A stretch of DNA of 64,000 nt from Ceratodon purpureus (GCA_014871385.1 CM026423.1:7664967-7728966), one strand, 5' to 3'; positions 22,423 through 35,900 are shown, counted from the first letter of the stretch. Numbers and translations are program-made. Notes: a model not told the origin generated them from the letters alone.

Positions 22423-22488
<66 letters not shown>
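22423..22488. repeat. (AT)n microsatellite
   Basis: Uninterrupted AT dinucleotide run of 66 bases. The antisense Tyr-Ile frames it creates are artefacts. Confidence 0.95.
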
Positions 22489-22490
<2 letters not shown>

Positions 22491-23351
22491 AAATTTGAAA
22501 AAAGATAAAAACAACAAATGGAAACATAATGATAAATGAAGGTAAAAAAAGCCATATTAAAAATAAGGTATCATAAGAGAATAAAACCATTATAGTAAAT
22601 TACATTACTAAATATTATTAAAATGATAAAACATCATAAAAAAATAATGATAAAACAAACTGACAAACTGACAAACTGAATAACCCTTCAATGCCTAAGG
22701 CGGTCTCAGCACAATGGTTCAGCAAAAAACACATCAGTTGAGCTATATCCCTCTTAGTGGTCCACGTCATTTAAAAAAGAGAATCTGCCTTCTCCAACCG
22801 TACGGATGTGAAGGGGATGATGTCACGATGTCATCATCCTTAGATGAAATTTATACAACCGTGGATGAAGGGTCATTATAATAGAAATATGCCACCTTTC
22901 AGGTCATATCTGACACATAAAGTATGCGAATTCACTAAATTTTAGTGCATTGGACAGATTAACTACCTGCCCCTATTCGATGGGAAGAACTCATATCCAA
23001 ATTCCACGTCATTCAGACACAGGCATCAATAAACATACTTTTGCAACCAAAATTGGTGCCGTAGGCATTAAAGGGTTAATAGAAGTAGGATCACCAAAAA
23101 AATTAAGCCATACAATACAAGGAGTTCAATCAGTGAATACCTCCAAAGAACCAAATACTATGCTGGACAAATAAGAGGTACTGCTGATACAATGAACTAA
23201 TATTCTGCATAGCCGCAGTCATAAGTGATATCTAAGAGTGATCCAACTACACAGTTTACCGCTTCAAAGTTCATAACCGCGTTTCTCCTAATAATTTATA
23301 ATATATACATCCATAAACAGTGATGGTTTCATAAACATGTTTACCGAAGTT
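22489..23351. other. Spacer and 3' UTR region of the WEE1/MYT1-like gene
   Basis: No gene recognised. The part next to 23352 should be the 3' UTR of the minus-strand kinase gene. Confidence 0.4.
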
Positions 23352-25634
23352 CTAGTGATTGGAAACCAGGCTCTTCCGAAACAAAATAATCTGATCCGCG
23401 CTTGGTCGCTTGATGGGGTCTGGATTTAGCATTGCATGCACCAATGAGCAAAGAGCCTCGCTACGCCAAGAAGGCATTCTAGGAATATCCTCCCCAGCAG
23501 CTCTTGTTCGGGGTAATTGTACACCTGTGACCCACTCGAAAGCCATGGCACCAAAGCTGTAAATGTCAGCCTTGGGGCTTGGGTCTTCTTCTTGAAGTAA
23601 CTCAGGTGCTAGGTAACCCCCGTCGCCCTCTTCCCAATCCCACAACTTGCATGGGACTGCTAAACCGAAGTCACCTATTTTCAAGTTACCTACAAACAAC
23701 AAAGGAGGCCGTCAGTTAAATAATTTCAGTACAAAACTGGTATATTAACATGCCTACCTTGAAACAAAAATACAGTTCTATTGCCAATAGAGGTCCTTTG
23801 ATAACATGAAAAGAAACCAGAAACACTCATGGCAATCGGAAACCTGGTTTGATACAGAAGCATGCAGTCGTAACATGCTTTTGTTACCCAGAACAAACCA
23901 GACAGACAGTACAGTGACCGCAAAGGCAGCTCAATTGGCTTGAAACATACTATACCAGTATTATCTCAAAACACATTTGAAAACATAATTAGCAACACTC
24001 AAATTGATAGAACCGGCGATGTGTTGCGGCGGAAAGGGAATTTGTACCTTGACCATCTATAAAAATATTGTCTGGCTTGATGTCGAGATGAAGTACTCCA
24101 TGCTTATGTATATGACTTAATCCTGAAGCCACATCTTCTATATATTCCCATACCTGCAGAAATTCCCCATCATATCAATATTAATTATCATTACCATAGT
24201 ATCATCCACTGCACACCTGGTGCATAATCCCGAACTACAAAATGCAAAATCATCGAAAGTAGCTGCATGGGCATTCTGCATCGGTAATAGCTGTACCTGA
24301 TGTTCATCCAGAGGCTGTTTAAGCGAGTCAAGGAGCGTGCGAAGATTGCCTGCTTCACATAACTCCATTTGAATATAAAAGTGGGAATCCTGCTGCCAAC
24401 CTCTAAAGTAATTTACTACATTCGGGTGTTCAGCAAGACATGCTACACTTTGGATCTCACGCATATATCGATCTCGATCCACACGACTAAAAAACTCTCG
24501 CTTGCTCATTTTTACTGCACAGAGTGTACCACCTTTCCTATCCCGAGCTTCGTAGACCTGAAATTCACATGCCAATCAGGATCAATGACATGACATTACT
24601 CGCCATTGTCTAGCATTAAAATTAGATGCTCCCAGGGTACACCAATCAACACAAATAACTAACCATTCCCAAACTCCAATATCACACCAACAAAAGCGTC
24701 ACATGAATTAAACAAGCCATAAATATCACTAACCGTGCTAAACGACCCATGCCCAATTTCTCGAAGGTATTCAAAGTGCTTGTCAAACATAAAAATGCTG
24801 GCTGTCCTCTTAAGATGTGTAGTAAGAAGCAACTTCGTATCCCTCAAACTTTGTTGCCTGGACAGCTGTTTTCTCCTGCAAGATACAGCACAAACAACAG
24901 AGGCAACAATGAATACCTTCAATCTGCTACCAGAACGTTACAAAATGATAAGAATGAGAAAAAGACTTCTAAAAGCTATATCAAATATCTTTGCTTATAA
25001 ATAGCACCTTCAATGTTTCCAAACCGTGGGCAGAAAAAGCAAATTATAACGATGAAATAAAAAACACTGAAAATAAAACGTTGAGAACGTACTTTAGAAT
25101 AGGGGTGCTTGGACATTCCAAGAAGGGACTACTAGTAGTAGATTTCGGTGTGGTTGGAGGCGATTGAAAATCACTATCCTCGGCTTCCCGACTTTCGGCG
25201 GCTGCTTTCAAATCCGCTTCTCCTCCACCCTCCTCTTTGTCCAGATCGAGATCCCTGCTTCTGATCTTTGAATCGCCTTGACAAATCATCAAACTTATGA
25301 GTTTCCGCACATATTAGCTGTTGTCACAACATATTAAACAAGTTTTTTTTTTTCTAAATAAGAGCAATTGTTACATTAGAACGGCTGCCAATACGAAGAG
25401 GATAGGACAATGAAGACCAACCTCCTCGTGCCAAGATCGTGACCTTATGCCAAACCCCTCAGTCATTCGTCCAGAATTCATCCTTAACGGCGGAAGACCG
25501 GACGACCCCTTTCCTTCTGGATTAGAAGGAACAGCTGGACGATTGCCTGATTCCTGTTTGGCAAATCCCTCGCCATTTGCGCCTGTCTGGGGCCCCGCGA
25601 CTCTGGAAAAGCGCTCCTGTAACGAGGATGACAT
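23352..25634 (-). CDS. WEE1/MYT1-family protein kinase, six coding exons
   Basis: Exons in coding order: 25634-25444, 25254-25093, 24875-24734, 24557-24297, 24153-24048 and 23689-23352, giving 399 residues. The border between the first two is uncertain, because alternative acceptors exist near 25255-25300. Landmarks are the glycine loop IGHGSFSTV (about 157-165), Lys in CAVKMSK (about 180), the catalytic loop HLDIKPDNIF (about 275-284), DFG (about 293-295), and EEGDGGYLAPELLQ. HLDIKPDN plus EGD before the APE region mark the WEE1/MYT1 family, which puts inhibitory phosphates on cyclin-dependent kinases. DFGL, QVWEY and APELLQ look closer to MYT1 than to flowering-plant WEE1. The N-terminus has many Ser/Thr-Pro sites (SPPTTPKSTTSSP) of the kind phosphorylated by CDKs. 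No membrane segment is visible. Confidence 0.75.
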
Positions 25635-27720
25635 TTGTTCCCCAGATTCTGTTATCACGGAACACCATTACGAATGTCAAAGAAACCCAAAATTTTGACT
25701 CATACAATCGAATTAAAACGTAAAGCTTGCAAAATAAACAAATTGACCTGCCTGTTTGACGATCTTTCCAGGGTGCACCTAACAGCTACGAAATACCAAA
25801 TTTTTGCCATAGCACATAGCAACGAAAAGAACCTCTAAGAAAATAAACTTAGAGAACGAGACAAAAGCAATACTCTGCAAAACACTTCATTCTAGCAACT
25901 TTGAGCATGATGGGCAAAAACAGCAGAAGCTTCGTGTAGCTCTCTGAACTAAAACTGTCAGACAAAAGATACTGACCATCAATGTAGCAAACAAGCAAGA
26001 TCTGCGCAGTAATTTCAACCGCGTTATGAATTGCACCTGTTTTTTGAAGACAGCCTTTCATCAGCCCGCTCGGCTGGACAGATAATCAAACGAACCGCAG
26101 CCTCTTGAGAAGTGTTCTACTTCCTGTCACAGAAGGCTCTCGTTTAATGACGTGCTTCTCAGACAATGCACCGTCGCTATTTGCACGGTGGACTTCAAAT
26201 TCAAATGTTGAGCTGAAAATGTAAAGAACATACATAAGGACTCTCAAAACCCTCCCTGCCAGCAGTTGGTCTACGGGCACTTAATCCTAAAGTTCAAAAC
26301 TTTTGATAAATGGCCTGAGAATTGTACGAGATGAAACTATGAAAGAGAATGACCAAAATATCCAAACTTCCGCAGGAACGAAGCGTTTTGAGAACTAAAA
26401 CAGTACCAAGAGAGGTGACCAACAGAGAGCAACAGAACAAACTCTCATCGTTGTAAGAATCTCTCATACACCCAATAGCAGACTACACGCTTAAACCCCA
26501 AATTCGCATGTTAAACCAAAATTGGAAGTTTTGGGACCATGAAAATAACGAGACATTTAACATAGTCTTCCAGTCACTTCGATGCACAATCAATACCCTA
26601 ACTAAAGAATATTCGGAGCAAAAATCTGCGCCATTTCATGATTCCCACGCCGACCTAAACAGAGGAAAGATGGAGAAAGGATAAACCTAATCCATGCCTC
26701 CAGCGCATAACTCCAAAGAGCCATACCCCGCAGATACTCCCAAGTGCCACTCAGTAAACCAAAATGCAACCTAAGCCTCAGCTTCAGCTAGAGAGAAATA
26801 CTTGAGCAGAGCAAAGAATACCTTTTCGTAATTCCATCACGTCCCTCCGACCTCATGAGAGCTTGATTGAAAAACACCGTCCTCCGTCCAGCTAAAACTA
26901 GCACAGCAGCTGCCCTGATTCACCCAGGTGGTGAATGCGAGGTGTAAACAGATGGAAGTGAGAAAATGAAAAAAAAATGGGAAAAAAATAATTAAAAAGA
27001 AAAAAAAAAAATCCTTCCTGAAAACAGAACTAGCATAGGAAAATGAACTGAGTGAAACACCACTATGTAGCGTTGTGTCTCTGAAAGCAATGAACCAGAG
27101 CAGCAGAAGAATAATTTAAAAAAGACAAGGCACGAGATTGCTTCGTACCTGAGAGGACCAGCACCAAAAACGAACCAGATGAGCCGAATCACAAAACCCT
27201 AGTGGGAAACTCCAGAATGAGCAGGGAAGAGCACCAACAGCAGCAGAGAAATAAAAATGGAGACCACCAGAGGGAGGGAGAGAGAATGAAAATGGGTTCC
27301 ACTCTTCCTAAAAGAGAAACCAAAACTAGAAACGAAAAACCCAGTGGGGTAACTGAGAAAGCATCACAAATGACGAAAAATCCCAGTGAGAAAGAGCAAG
27401 CAGAGAGACAGAGGTAGAGATGAACATAGAGACGAAGAGCCAAGGAGTGGAAGAACTCCAGTCTCTTTTGAGATGCTAGTGTGAATTAAGTGTTTGTTTG
27501 GCAAGTACATAGACCAAGAGACGAGGACATTCCAGAAGGAAGTAGAGACTCTACTAGACAAGGGAAGGGGAAAGGAAGGGATGAGAGAGAGCACTACACA
27601 GAGTTAGTGAGGGGGAGGAATGAGAGGTGTGGCAGATGGGGAGGGCGACAAGAGGGAGGCAGACGAGAGGGAGACAGATGGAAGTGAAGTGGGGCGAAGC
27701 CAAGCGCAAACCCTAAGTCT
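25635..27720 (-). promoter_or_regulatory. 5' leader region and probable leader intron of the WEE1/MYT1-like gene
   Basis: On the minus strand, TCTCAG followed by GTACGA forms a good donor at 27149/27148, downstream of plant-leader-like TAGGGTTTTG. An AACAG acceptor at 25649, 14 bases before the ATG, would close a leader intron of about 1.5 kb. No coding frame interrupts this stretch. The transcription start probably lies between 27200 and 27700, in a purine-rich region. Exon borders are predictions from signals only. Confidence 0.4.
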
Positions 27721-27759
27721 GGGGGAGGAGAGTTATTGCGGAGGGCGTTCTGGGGTTCT

Positions 27760-27939
27760 GGGTTTGTGAGATCTAGGATAGGGGTTGATTTGGGAGGGGA
27801 TTGTTGTCAGTGGGGTGGGGTGGGGGGAGTGGGGCCCACCGACTTGGGTCATAATGAAGGGTTTGTGGGATCTAGGATTGGGGTTGATTTGGGGGGGATT
27901 GTTGTCAGTGAGGTGGGTGGTGGGGTCCACCGAGTTGGG
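27760..27939. repeat. G-rich tandem duplication (two units of about 80-90 bases)
   Basis: GGGTTTGTGAGATCTAGGAT starts unit 1 at 27760, and unit 2 starts at 27859 with one change in that stretch. Both continue through GGGGTTGATTTGGG, ATTGTTGTCAGTG and a CCACCGA-CTTGGG-like end. The plus strand has several runs of four or more G, so G-quadruplex formation is possible. It lies upstream of the minus-strand kinase gene. Confidence 0.8.
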
Positions 27940-28197
27940 AGGGGGGGTCATAATTTGGGGGTTGCTGTGAGTCGGCCACCTCATGATTGGGTGATATTTG
28001 TATGAAGCAGGAAGCAGGGGCGGCGGAAGAAAGGAAAGGAAGGAAGTTTGTGGTGACTGGGCAACATGGAAATATTTTATTTGGCTTCTAGTGCACTGGA
28101 GTGGAGTGTGAAAATTCCAATGTCCAGGCTGTGTGGGTGGTGGATTTCAAAGTGTGGCTGACGAATATTGTAATGAGAATAATATTTTGTAATGTAA

Positions 28198-28781
28198 GAG
28201 CATCCCCAATCGTTATGGTAGAGCGTCCAATAATGGCGCAAATTTCAGCTTGGGGAATCTACTGCGAAATTAGCAGTGCAAATAATTTTCATGCATGGGG
28301 AAACTAATTAAAAAGTTGGAGCAAGTGGAATCATCATTTTTGGATTCTTCTACAATTAGTTATGTATTTTGAAGATGGATTCATAGGTGTTTCTAAAATG
28401 GCGCACACCCTATAATGTTTTCCATCGGTACATGGTACTGTTGGGTGGGGAAGCTATTATGTACCTTTGATGGAAGATGACTAGAGCTCCATTTTTGGCA
28501 CTGCGCCATTTTTGGACGCTCTACCATATAGAGGGAGTTGGAAGAATCTTTCCATTTTAAAGCGAGATTTGGTGTACTCCCTCTAAAATTTGAAAATGTG
28601 GTATTTTCAATGGGACATTTCACCTTTGTCAAATTTTTACAATTTTTTTTTTCTTGAGAAATATCTCACGTTTATTTTTAATGCGCTTCTAATGATGGTA
28701 ATTTCAATGTCTAATTGTAGGTCAGTCAAAAGATAGATTTGATTTAGAGGGGCACTATATAGTGTACGATTGGGGATGCTC
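28198..28781. mobile_element. PIF/Harbinger-like MITE, 584 bp
   Basis: GAGCATCCCCAATCG at 28198-28212 is matched by its reverse complement at 28767-28781. TAA flanks both ends (28195-28197 and 28782-28784), the three-base target duplication typical of PIF/Harbinger elements. A second inverted pair lies inside: ATGGTAGAGCGTCCAATAAT at 28215-28234 against its near reverse complement ending at 28527. No transposase frame is present. Confidence 0.8.
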
Positions 28782-29383
28782 TAAGGGTTCCAATACTGAG
28801 GTTGTATACCTGGTGATAAATCTTGCCCTTGTGGACTCCTGGTTTAATGACAAGGGCCGTTAATAAATGCTCCCACTGTAGTGCACAAAAGTCCCCTATA
28901 AATATTTTGTTGATGAAAAAAAATTATAAATAAATAAATAAATAATTCCGTAGACGAGGAACTCGGACAGGGTTTTAACCCAAAAAATATTGAAGAAAAA
29001 TTATAGTCGTAGTAGTCGTGATCTTCGTCGTCATGTCCTTTGGTAATAAAGAGATTAGAGTTGGATTTGGAAATTTAAGAAATTATTTGAAAGGTTGTAT
29101 AGTTTATATAGATGGATATTCAAAAGGTTATTGCAAAAGTTATTTCAAACAATATTTAAAAATCAATTGACATATTTTAAAAACCAAAGCAAAGCTCGAC
29201 TTCATTCATTTTTGTATATATTTTTATTAACACTTTTCATTTCTTACTTGTTAGTTCTGATTTTTTTGGATTTTTTAATTTATATTCAAATTTAAAAATA
29301 TAGAGTTTATACCAAAGAAAATTATAGATTGTGATTTTTGTGGCCGTAGCAAATTATCTTGAATTAACTAAGTAAGTCATCTT

Positions 29384-29541
29384 AGACTAATTTAGGGTCC
29401 TCGGTTTCACTAAAAATATAAAATTTACTAAAAAGAATATTGGCTCATTAAAATTAGAATCAAGGAAAGGGAGAGGGAGAAGATGAAGGGGGGAGGAGGA
29501 GAAGGTCTCACTTGTCATTATGACGAAGGCATGATTTATTG
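29384..29541. mobile_element. Dispersed MITE-like repeat, copy 3 (partial or interrupted)
   Basis: It matches the reverse complement of the left half of the element at 53166-53439, including a shared AATATAAAATTTACTAAAAAG block and the end ATGATTTATTG. The other half is not adjacent; possible remnants near 28815-28930 (GATAAATCTTGCCC) suggest insertion or rearrangement. The ends are approximate. Confidence 0.5.
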
Positions 29542-32173
29542 TATGGAGGTTGTATAGAGCAAGAGAGGTTGTCGAATCCTCCAATTGAATCACTTTGGAA
29601 GTTGGAAACTAACATGGATTTTACATGATGAGGGTTGGGTAGCTTATTTGTTCAAAATCAAACTTAAATAAAAAAAACCAAAAATCTACGAAATTAAAAT
29701 GATATCTAAAATAAATTATTTAATTTTAGTAATATTTTTCTATTTATAATCCATCTGAGGATGATTTTGGTTTTTTTTTATAATAAAATCATGAAATCAA
29801 AACATTAAAATTCATTTTTTGAAAATAAATCAATTTTTTTGAGGTGCACGTACTAGCTATCATTTACGATAAAGGTCAAAGTGTATAGGTTGTTGTTTGC
29901 AAAAATGCCTAAGTGGTGATATTTTTTCAAAATTGAAATATATCTTAATCATCATGTATTATCGGTAGATAGTTATTGTAGATGCATTGTTGTAAATACG
30001 TTCATGCATTTGGATAATTTTTCTTCTAAGTTAAATGAATTTTAGTATAGTATATTGAAAAGACAATTATAAGTGTAGTTATTTATGAATGTTGTGGTCT
30101 ACAAGTATGGTTATACCGATGTACTAAGAAATGTGGAGTTTTGGTGAAAGTTTGGATCACTTAAAAATAGAATTCTCACCTAGAAAGTGGTCAAAATCAT
30201 TTTTTGTCGAAATATGCATAAGAAGACAAGGCCTTTATGCAATAAAATGTTGATTATAGTCTACACACCTAGTCATATGTTATTTTTCAATTCTTTGACG
30301 TTAGAACTTTGTTGATCTAAAATAAACCACATTTTATATTAAGTAGAATGATAATAAATGATGCAAAACTTGTGCTATCCACAATGAATTATACAAGACT
30401 ACTATTTTGCTGAAATAACACCATTTATCACATAATACATGCAAAGTAATCCATGCTATAATGTAAAAATAATAATTATTGTATTTAGTCAACACAAAAA
30501 TCAATTCTAATATTGATAGCCTTGGCAAACTAATGACTTTGTTTATACAAAATTTGAATCTAAAAACAATTATCCACTACATAATTGAACTTGTGTTCCA
30601 TTTAATGTTTGTATCAATTCCAAAAAAAACATGGTAACTTGTTAAAGTTGAAAACTCCAACAATTATGTGAAATAAACATTGCCTGCAAAAAAAATTATG
30701 TAACAAAGATCTTCACATTAATTCTCTATCTATGTGTTTATCTAAATTTTTACCGTTAAAGAAATAATGTCCGTTTGTCCATCAATCCATTAGTTATCAA
30801 CTAATTTCTTAAAAAACTTTATATAAACCTAATTTACATGTTTTTTGAGAACACTACATTAAGGTTCATTTATATCTCATTCAAATCTTAATAGTCAATG
30901 AAAAAATGTTTTGGAACATCGTAGAAATTATCTATATTTATATTTTTATATTTTTCACAAAATGTATGTTTTGACATGTATTTATAATTTCTTCTTAATT
31001 ATAAAAATTTGTATACAAAAAATAGAACTTAAGATTTTATAATTCTACTTAAATGTAATTGTTTGGAATATATAACTACTTTGTTAATGCAAAAATATAT
31101 ATATAGAGTGCATGTGGAAATTAATTTATTGTAATATTTCATTATAGCTTATAGAATTAAATTTGCTATGTTGCCATAGGCACCAATGGTTTGTGGTGGC
31201 TAATAGGCCACTTTATAATTTAACTTTTAGAAACAAAAATAAAACACATTTTTTTTCTTCTTTGAATATTTATTAAAATGTATCAAGGGATTCATTTCAA
31301 TCATTTATTATTGAAACATGAAATTATTTTCATACTATAAATTTAAAGATCATCTAAAACTAATACAAAATCGCAATTTAATTTTGAGAATTGGACATTT
31401 TATTTCAAACATCCTTGTTAACATTTATAGTAAATATCCATATATGACAATAGAAAAATCTAATGGTATTCAAAGTTTTATAATCAATAGCATTTCTTTT
31501 GAATTAATAATTCTTCTATTGTTAGTTTCCGATAATGTTATATAGTAGTTTTTTTTCCAATAACATTCTACAACATATATGAAGGCAACATTTCTTTAAA
31601 CAACGTCCAAGGGGTATTATTCTAGTAAGAAAGATTAATTTCTTGAATTATATTAAAAAATGTTTAAAAAATATAATAAATATTCATCGAAGAATAGTAA
31701 TGCATGTATGTGAATAAAGGAATAGATATGATTTAATTTGTGAATAACTAAATGCCTACAGCACATAACCGGCCCGTGATTTATCATTTGCTATTTAAAA
31801 GTTTCCTTATTATATAATCGTTAAATAATCTAAAAATGAATCAAAGAATTTTTTTTGGTCAAGATTCATTTGACAATGTCATAAGAAAAATGTCACTTCT
31901 ACCACATATTATTGCAAAAAATACTAATTGCCAATTTCATATGTCAATCAAAACAATAATCTCCTTCACCGTAAAAATATAATATAATGACAACGTTGAA
32001 TCAAAAATTACTTTTTAATTTCAAAGATCATTTCAATTTCAAAGTTTGAAAATAAATTTGTGAAAACACGTGTTCATGAAATTACTTCTATAACAAAAAT
32101 GTACCTTTCCTAAAATAGCTCATATTACTTGAGATGGAAGGGATAAGACAGTCATAGAATCCCCCAAACCGAA
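29542..32173. other. Long AT-rich spacer
   Basis: About 2.6 kb of very AT-rich DNA. Only short frames without motifs were seen; no repeat with matching ends was found by eye. Confidence 0.4.
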
Positions 32174-32693
32174 ATGACATTTCTCCAGCTTTACCGGACA
32201 CGAGTACAGTACAGTATCATTGACTATACCAAAACTACCAAGTCACACTGTCGCAACCCCACCGCCCACCCACTTCGCCCGGCCCCTCCTCCTACTCCAC
32301 ATACCCGCCCTAAATTAGCCCGTGCATCAGACCAATATCATAGCACTCGAACAGGTGTATCGCCTAGTTATCAACCTAATTACACCGTCTCCCGGGGTCG
32401 ACTTCCCCCACCGGGACACGGCATCCAACCCGCCAGGCAAGTGGGCTTCCCACCACCACAGATCAAGTCTCCGACTAAGGAACGAGACACTCCATCAACA
32501 TCGACTAATTTCACATCACCAAACGCTTCACGCACCGTCCGGGTACCAGACGCGGACATTATACTAGTATCTACCTGAGTACAACATTGGTGTCTGAGCA
32601 GTAGAGGGGGAGTATTGCACGAGTATCAACCGGGAGGGGTAGGCCCGGGGGCCGAGGCTCCGACCAGAGGGCCAAGTCGGAGGCAGAACGACG

Positions 32694-32972
32694 ATGCGAA
32701 GCAAAACACACTCCACCATCATCGTCTCCCTCGCCTCGCGCCCTCCCTCGCCATTGCCTCGGGCGCTTCCGTCGCGGCTTCCCTGGCACCGGCAGCCTCG
32801 CCACCGCGACCGCCTTGTAATCTTGTCTCTTGAAATCCAATTCCCGCGAATTCTCGCTTCCTACATCGCCCGGACGCTCCCGGCCACTATTTTAGGGTTT
32901 CTCTTTTGTCTGCTCGGTTTCGGCATCGCGCTCTACTTCCAGGGGGATTCGAGGCGCGCGAGGAATGGATGA
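32694..32972 (+). other. Possible 92-codon upstream ORF touching the SMG7 start codon
   Basis: ATG at 32694 opens a frame that ends with TGA at 32970-32972, overlapping the SMG7 ATGATG at 32969-32974. A second, 7-codon ORF starts at 32965 and ends at 32988, across the SMG7 start. The sequence is GC-rich, as expected of a leader. Whether the transcript starts upstream of 32694 is unknown. The encoded peptide has a hydrophobic segment but resembles nothing I know. Confidence 0.3.
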
Positions 32973-35900
32973 TGAGCCTGCTAAGTGACGCCGCGCCGGT
33001 TTCCGCCCCGCTCGCCCTGGCTAAGCATCACTACAATCAGGTATGGCTGTTATGGTGGTTCTTGTGTCGTGGCTTTGTTTCTTGAGCGTGCGTTTTGTGT
33101 GAGGCGAAGTGGAATTGTGCCGTTGCGTTTTTTTTATTGATTGGTGTGCGTCGGGTCGGTTAATAATGCGTTTTTGACAGTTTTTGCGCAATTTTGAGGT
33201 TTCGGTGTGGAATTGAGGATGTTTTTTTTGACGCTGTTTGCAATCTGTTTCGGTGAGGTTGAGCTCGCTTGTTGTTGCGACTCTGTAGTGGATATTTATG
33301 ACTTGGTGTGGAGGTAGAGTCGAATCGCGTTAATTGCTGGTTGCTTGGTTTTTCCTGTTCTTTTGTCGGAGGGGAGTTGTAAAGTGGAGGCCGACGCGGG
33401 CTTTGAATTTTATCAGTGATGTGATTGTTTCCAATTTGGATATTAAGGTGGAGGATATTTACAGAGTTTTTTAATTGCGTGATGACTTCGTACTCTTGTC
33501 AAAATAGTTATTGTCTGGCATGTTTAGGTTATTTGATTATAGATTGTAGGTTTATCTGACTGCAGATGTAATAAGTGATATCGATGTGAAATTTAGAGAG
33601 GACAGACACGTTCTTTAAGTAGTATTGGTGTTTCAAATGACTGACTTGTTCTGGAAAGGCGCATGCGATCTTCTTGATAGATTTGGACGTAGGTGTAGAA
33701 CCCACTTCTTCTATCCTGGATTTTCACAGAGCTACACACATAGTTGTAGCCAGTTAAAACGTCTTCGCGTTTTGAATTTTTCTCATGGAAACATCATGAC
33801 TGCTCGGTATGGTATTACATCATATTGAGTGGCAAGATAACTGTTTCTGAAAAATCTGAAATCGTCCCGGATTTTATCAAGATGTAATATTCGATTTGTA
33901 CTTTTGACTTTTTTGTTTCGTTTTAATCCCTTTTTATTCTCCTCCTATTCCCTCATGTTTAATTTCGAGTTTAGAGTATTTAGGGTATGAGAATCATGGT
34001 ATGAGTGTGACCTGGCTTTGCATTCTCTACGAAGATTTTGATAATAGGTTTTCTGTTTTATACGCCATGTCCTGTCCTGTTTCTTGGACGGAAATAAATT
34101 TGTGTAGCTTATGATAGATAGCTTAGAGACTTGGTTTATGATGATGAAAGAGATAACTTAGCCTTGCATGTAACCGTATTGTCAAACACGGGTAACGTTT
34201 CCCGTGGTGAAAAGCATCTTACTGGTGTTTGCACATTGCTTTTGTAGGCCCAGGAGCTAGAGAAGCAACTACGATCATTGCTCCAAGTAAAGGGGCCATT
34301 TGATTCGAGTGTGCGATCATTACAGACTTCTCTTCGGGAGAAGTATGAGTTAGTAATTCTTGAGGACCATGAACTTGCTGAATCACATGAAGTGGAGCAA
34401 GCAATTTGGCGACTGCACTACAAACAAATTGATGAGTTCCGAGCTAAAATTAAAAAGATTAATCATGCTGCCTCAACAAACAAGGGCGGAACGCAAAGGG
34501 ATTCCGTCCTTAAAATCCTAGCAGCGTTCAAGAGCTTTCTCGCTGAAGTCACGGGATTCTATCACAATCTTATTCTGAAGCTAAGAGCGAAGAATGGCCT
34601 GCCTCAGGATTACTCTACCTTTGAGAGCAGTGATTCTGTCTCCTCAGCTGGAGATGACAATGAGCGGAAGTTGCGGGTGAAACGTTGTCAGCTATCATGC
34701 CACCGTTGCTTGATATTCTTGGGCGATTTGGCCCGTTACAAAGAAGTGCATGGAAACGCACACGACACTCGCTCTATTGACTTCTCTGTAGCGGCTGGAT
34801 ATTATTTGCAGGCAGCTTCCTTGTGGCCTCCGAGTGGTAATCCGCACAATCAGGTTCTTGTCATTTCTCTGAAACTCGGTCCAACTCGTGACGATTCAAT
34901 TGTCGATTTCTTTGTGTCCTCTAACCTAAATTGTACTCAGCTAGAGAAACTACCGATTATCAAAGGATACTTGGATGTTATTTGACTATATCACTGTTTG
35001 AGTTGTAGGTTCGGCTTATTGACTGGTGTGTATTTTAGCATTGCCTAGTAGCTTATTGCGACACAAATCTCTGCATATCACTTTATCTTGACTAGATCAC
35101 TTTATCTTGAGTAGAGTAAGTTTGAAGTCAAAAAGTGACAGGATCTTTGGTAGTATGTTATTGACGTTCGGAGTGCTAATGGCAGTTGGCAGTATTGGCA
35201 ACGTACGTCAGTGATGAACTCCTTGCAGTCTATCGGTATTTCCGCAGTCTTGCCGTGGAGACACCATTCCTTACCGCTAGGGACAATTTGATTCTTCTAT
35301 TTGAAAAGGTAATCGTTTATTCAGTTGTCCATATTGTTCTTATTCATTCTTCTGAAAGGTCGAGAGAGCTACCACCAGCAGCTATTGAATGGATTCTGAG
35401 GTTTATTTTATGATTTTCTTGCAAGCAGAATCGGCTTCAGTACAGTCAGCTACATGGATCGAAGGGTGCTGTGCCTGGAGGAGGACCGCAAGTGTCACCA
35501 ACTGGTATGGCTGGCAGGGGCGATCGGATTGTACCTCACGGCAGTGGAACGCTCAAGTTAGCTAAAAAAGACGTTAAATCAGAGAACACAGATGCCAGTG
35601 CAAATTTGCCAAAGAGTGCTGACCTGAGAAGAAATTTTCAGATTCGTTTTGTGCGAATGAATGGAATACTGTTTACACGTACCAGGTAATGTCTCATACG
35701 CTGCTCGTAATGTTGATCAACACCAATACCAAGTAGTTCACTCGTTTTGAAATTCAGAACGTTTTTAGGGCTAATGTTATCAAACTCTTGTTTAGTTTCG
35801 AAGTATACCTGTTTCTGGAGTATGAACAAGTGGTCTGACATCACTTTCCATCGGCTAGAGTTCTTTTGTTTTGGTGGTTACGAATATGTTCCAACGTGAT

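Noticed and set aside
22346-22590. Hydrophobic Tyr/Ile frames
   Set aside because: Artefact of the (AT)n run.
32174-32578. 134-residue Pro/Thr-rich frame upstream of SMG7
   Set aside because: No motif, low-complexity composition, and its position fits the SMG7 promoter or leader; kept only as unassigned sequence.
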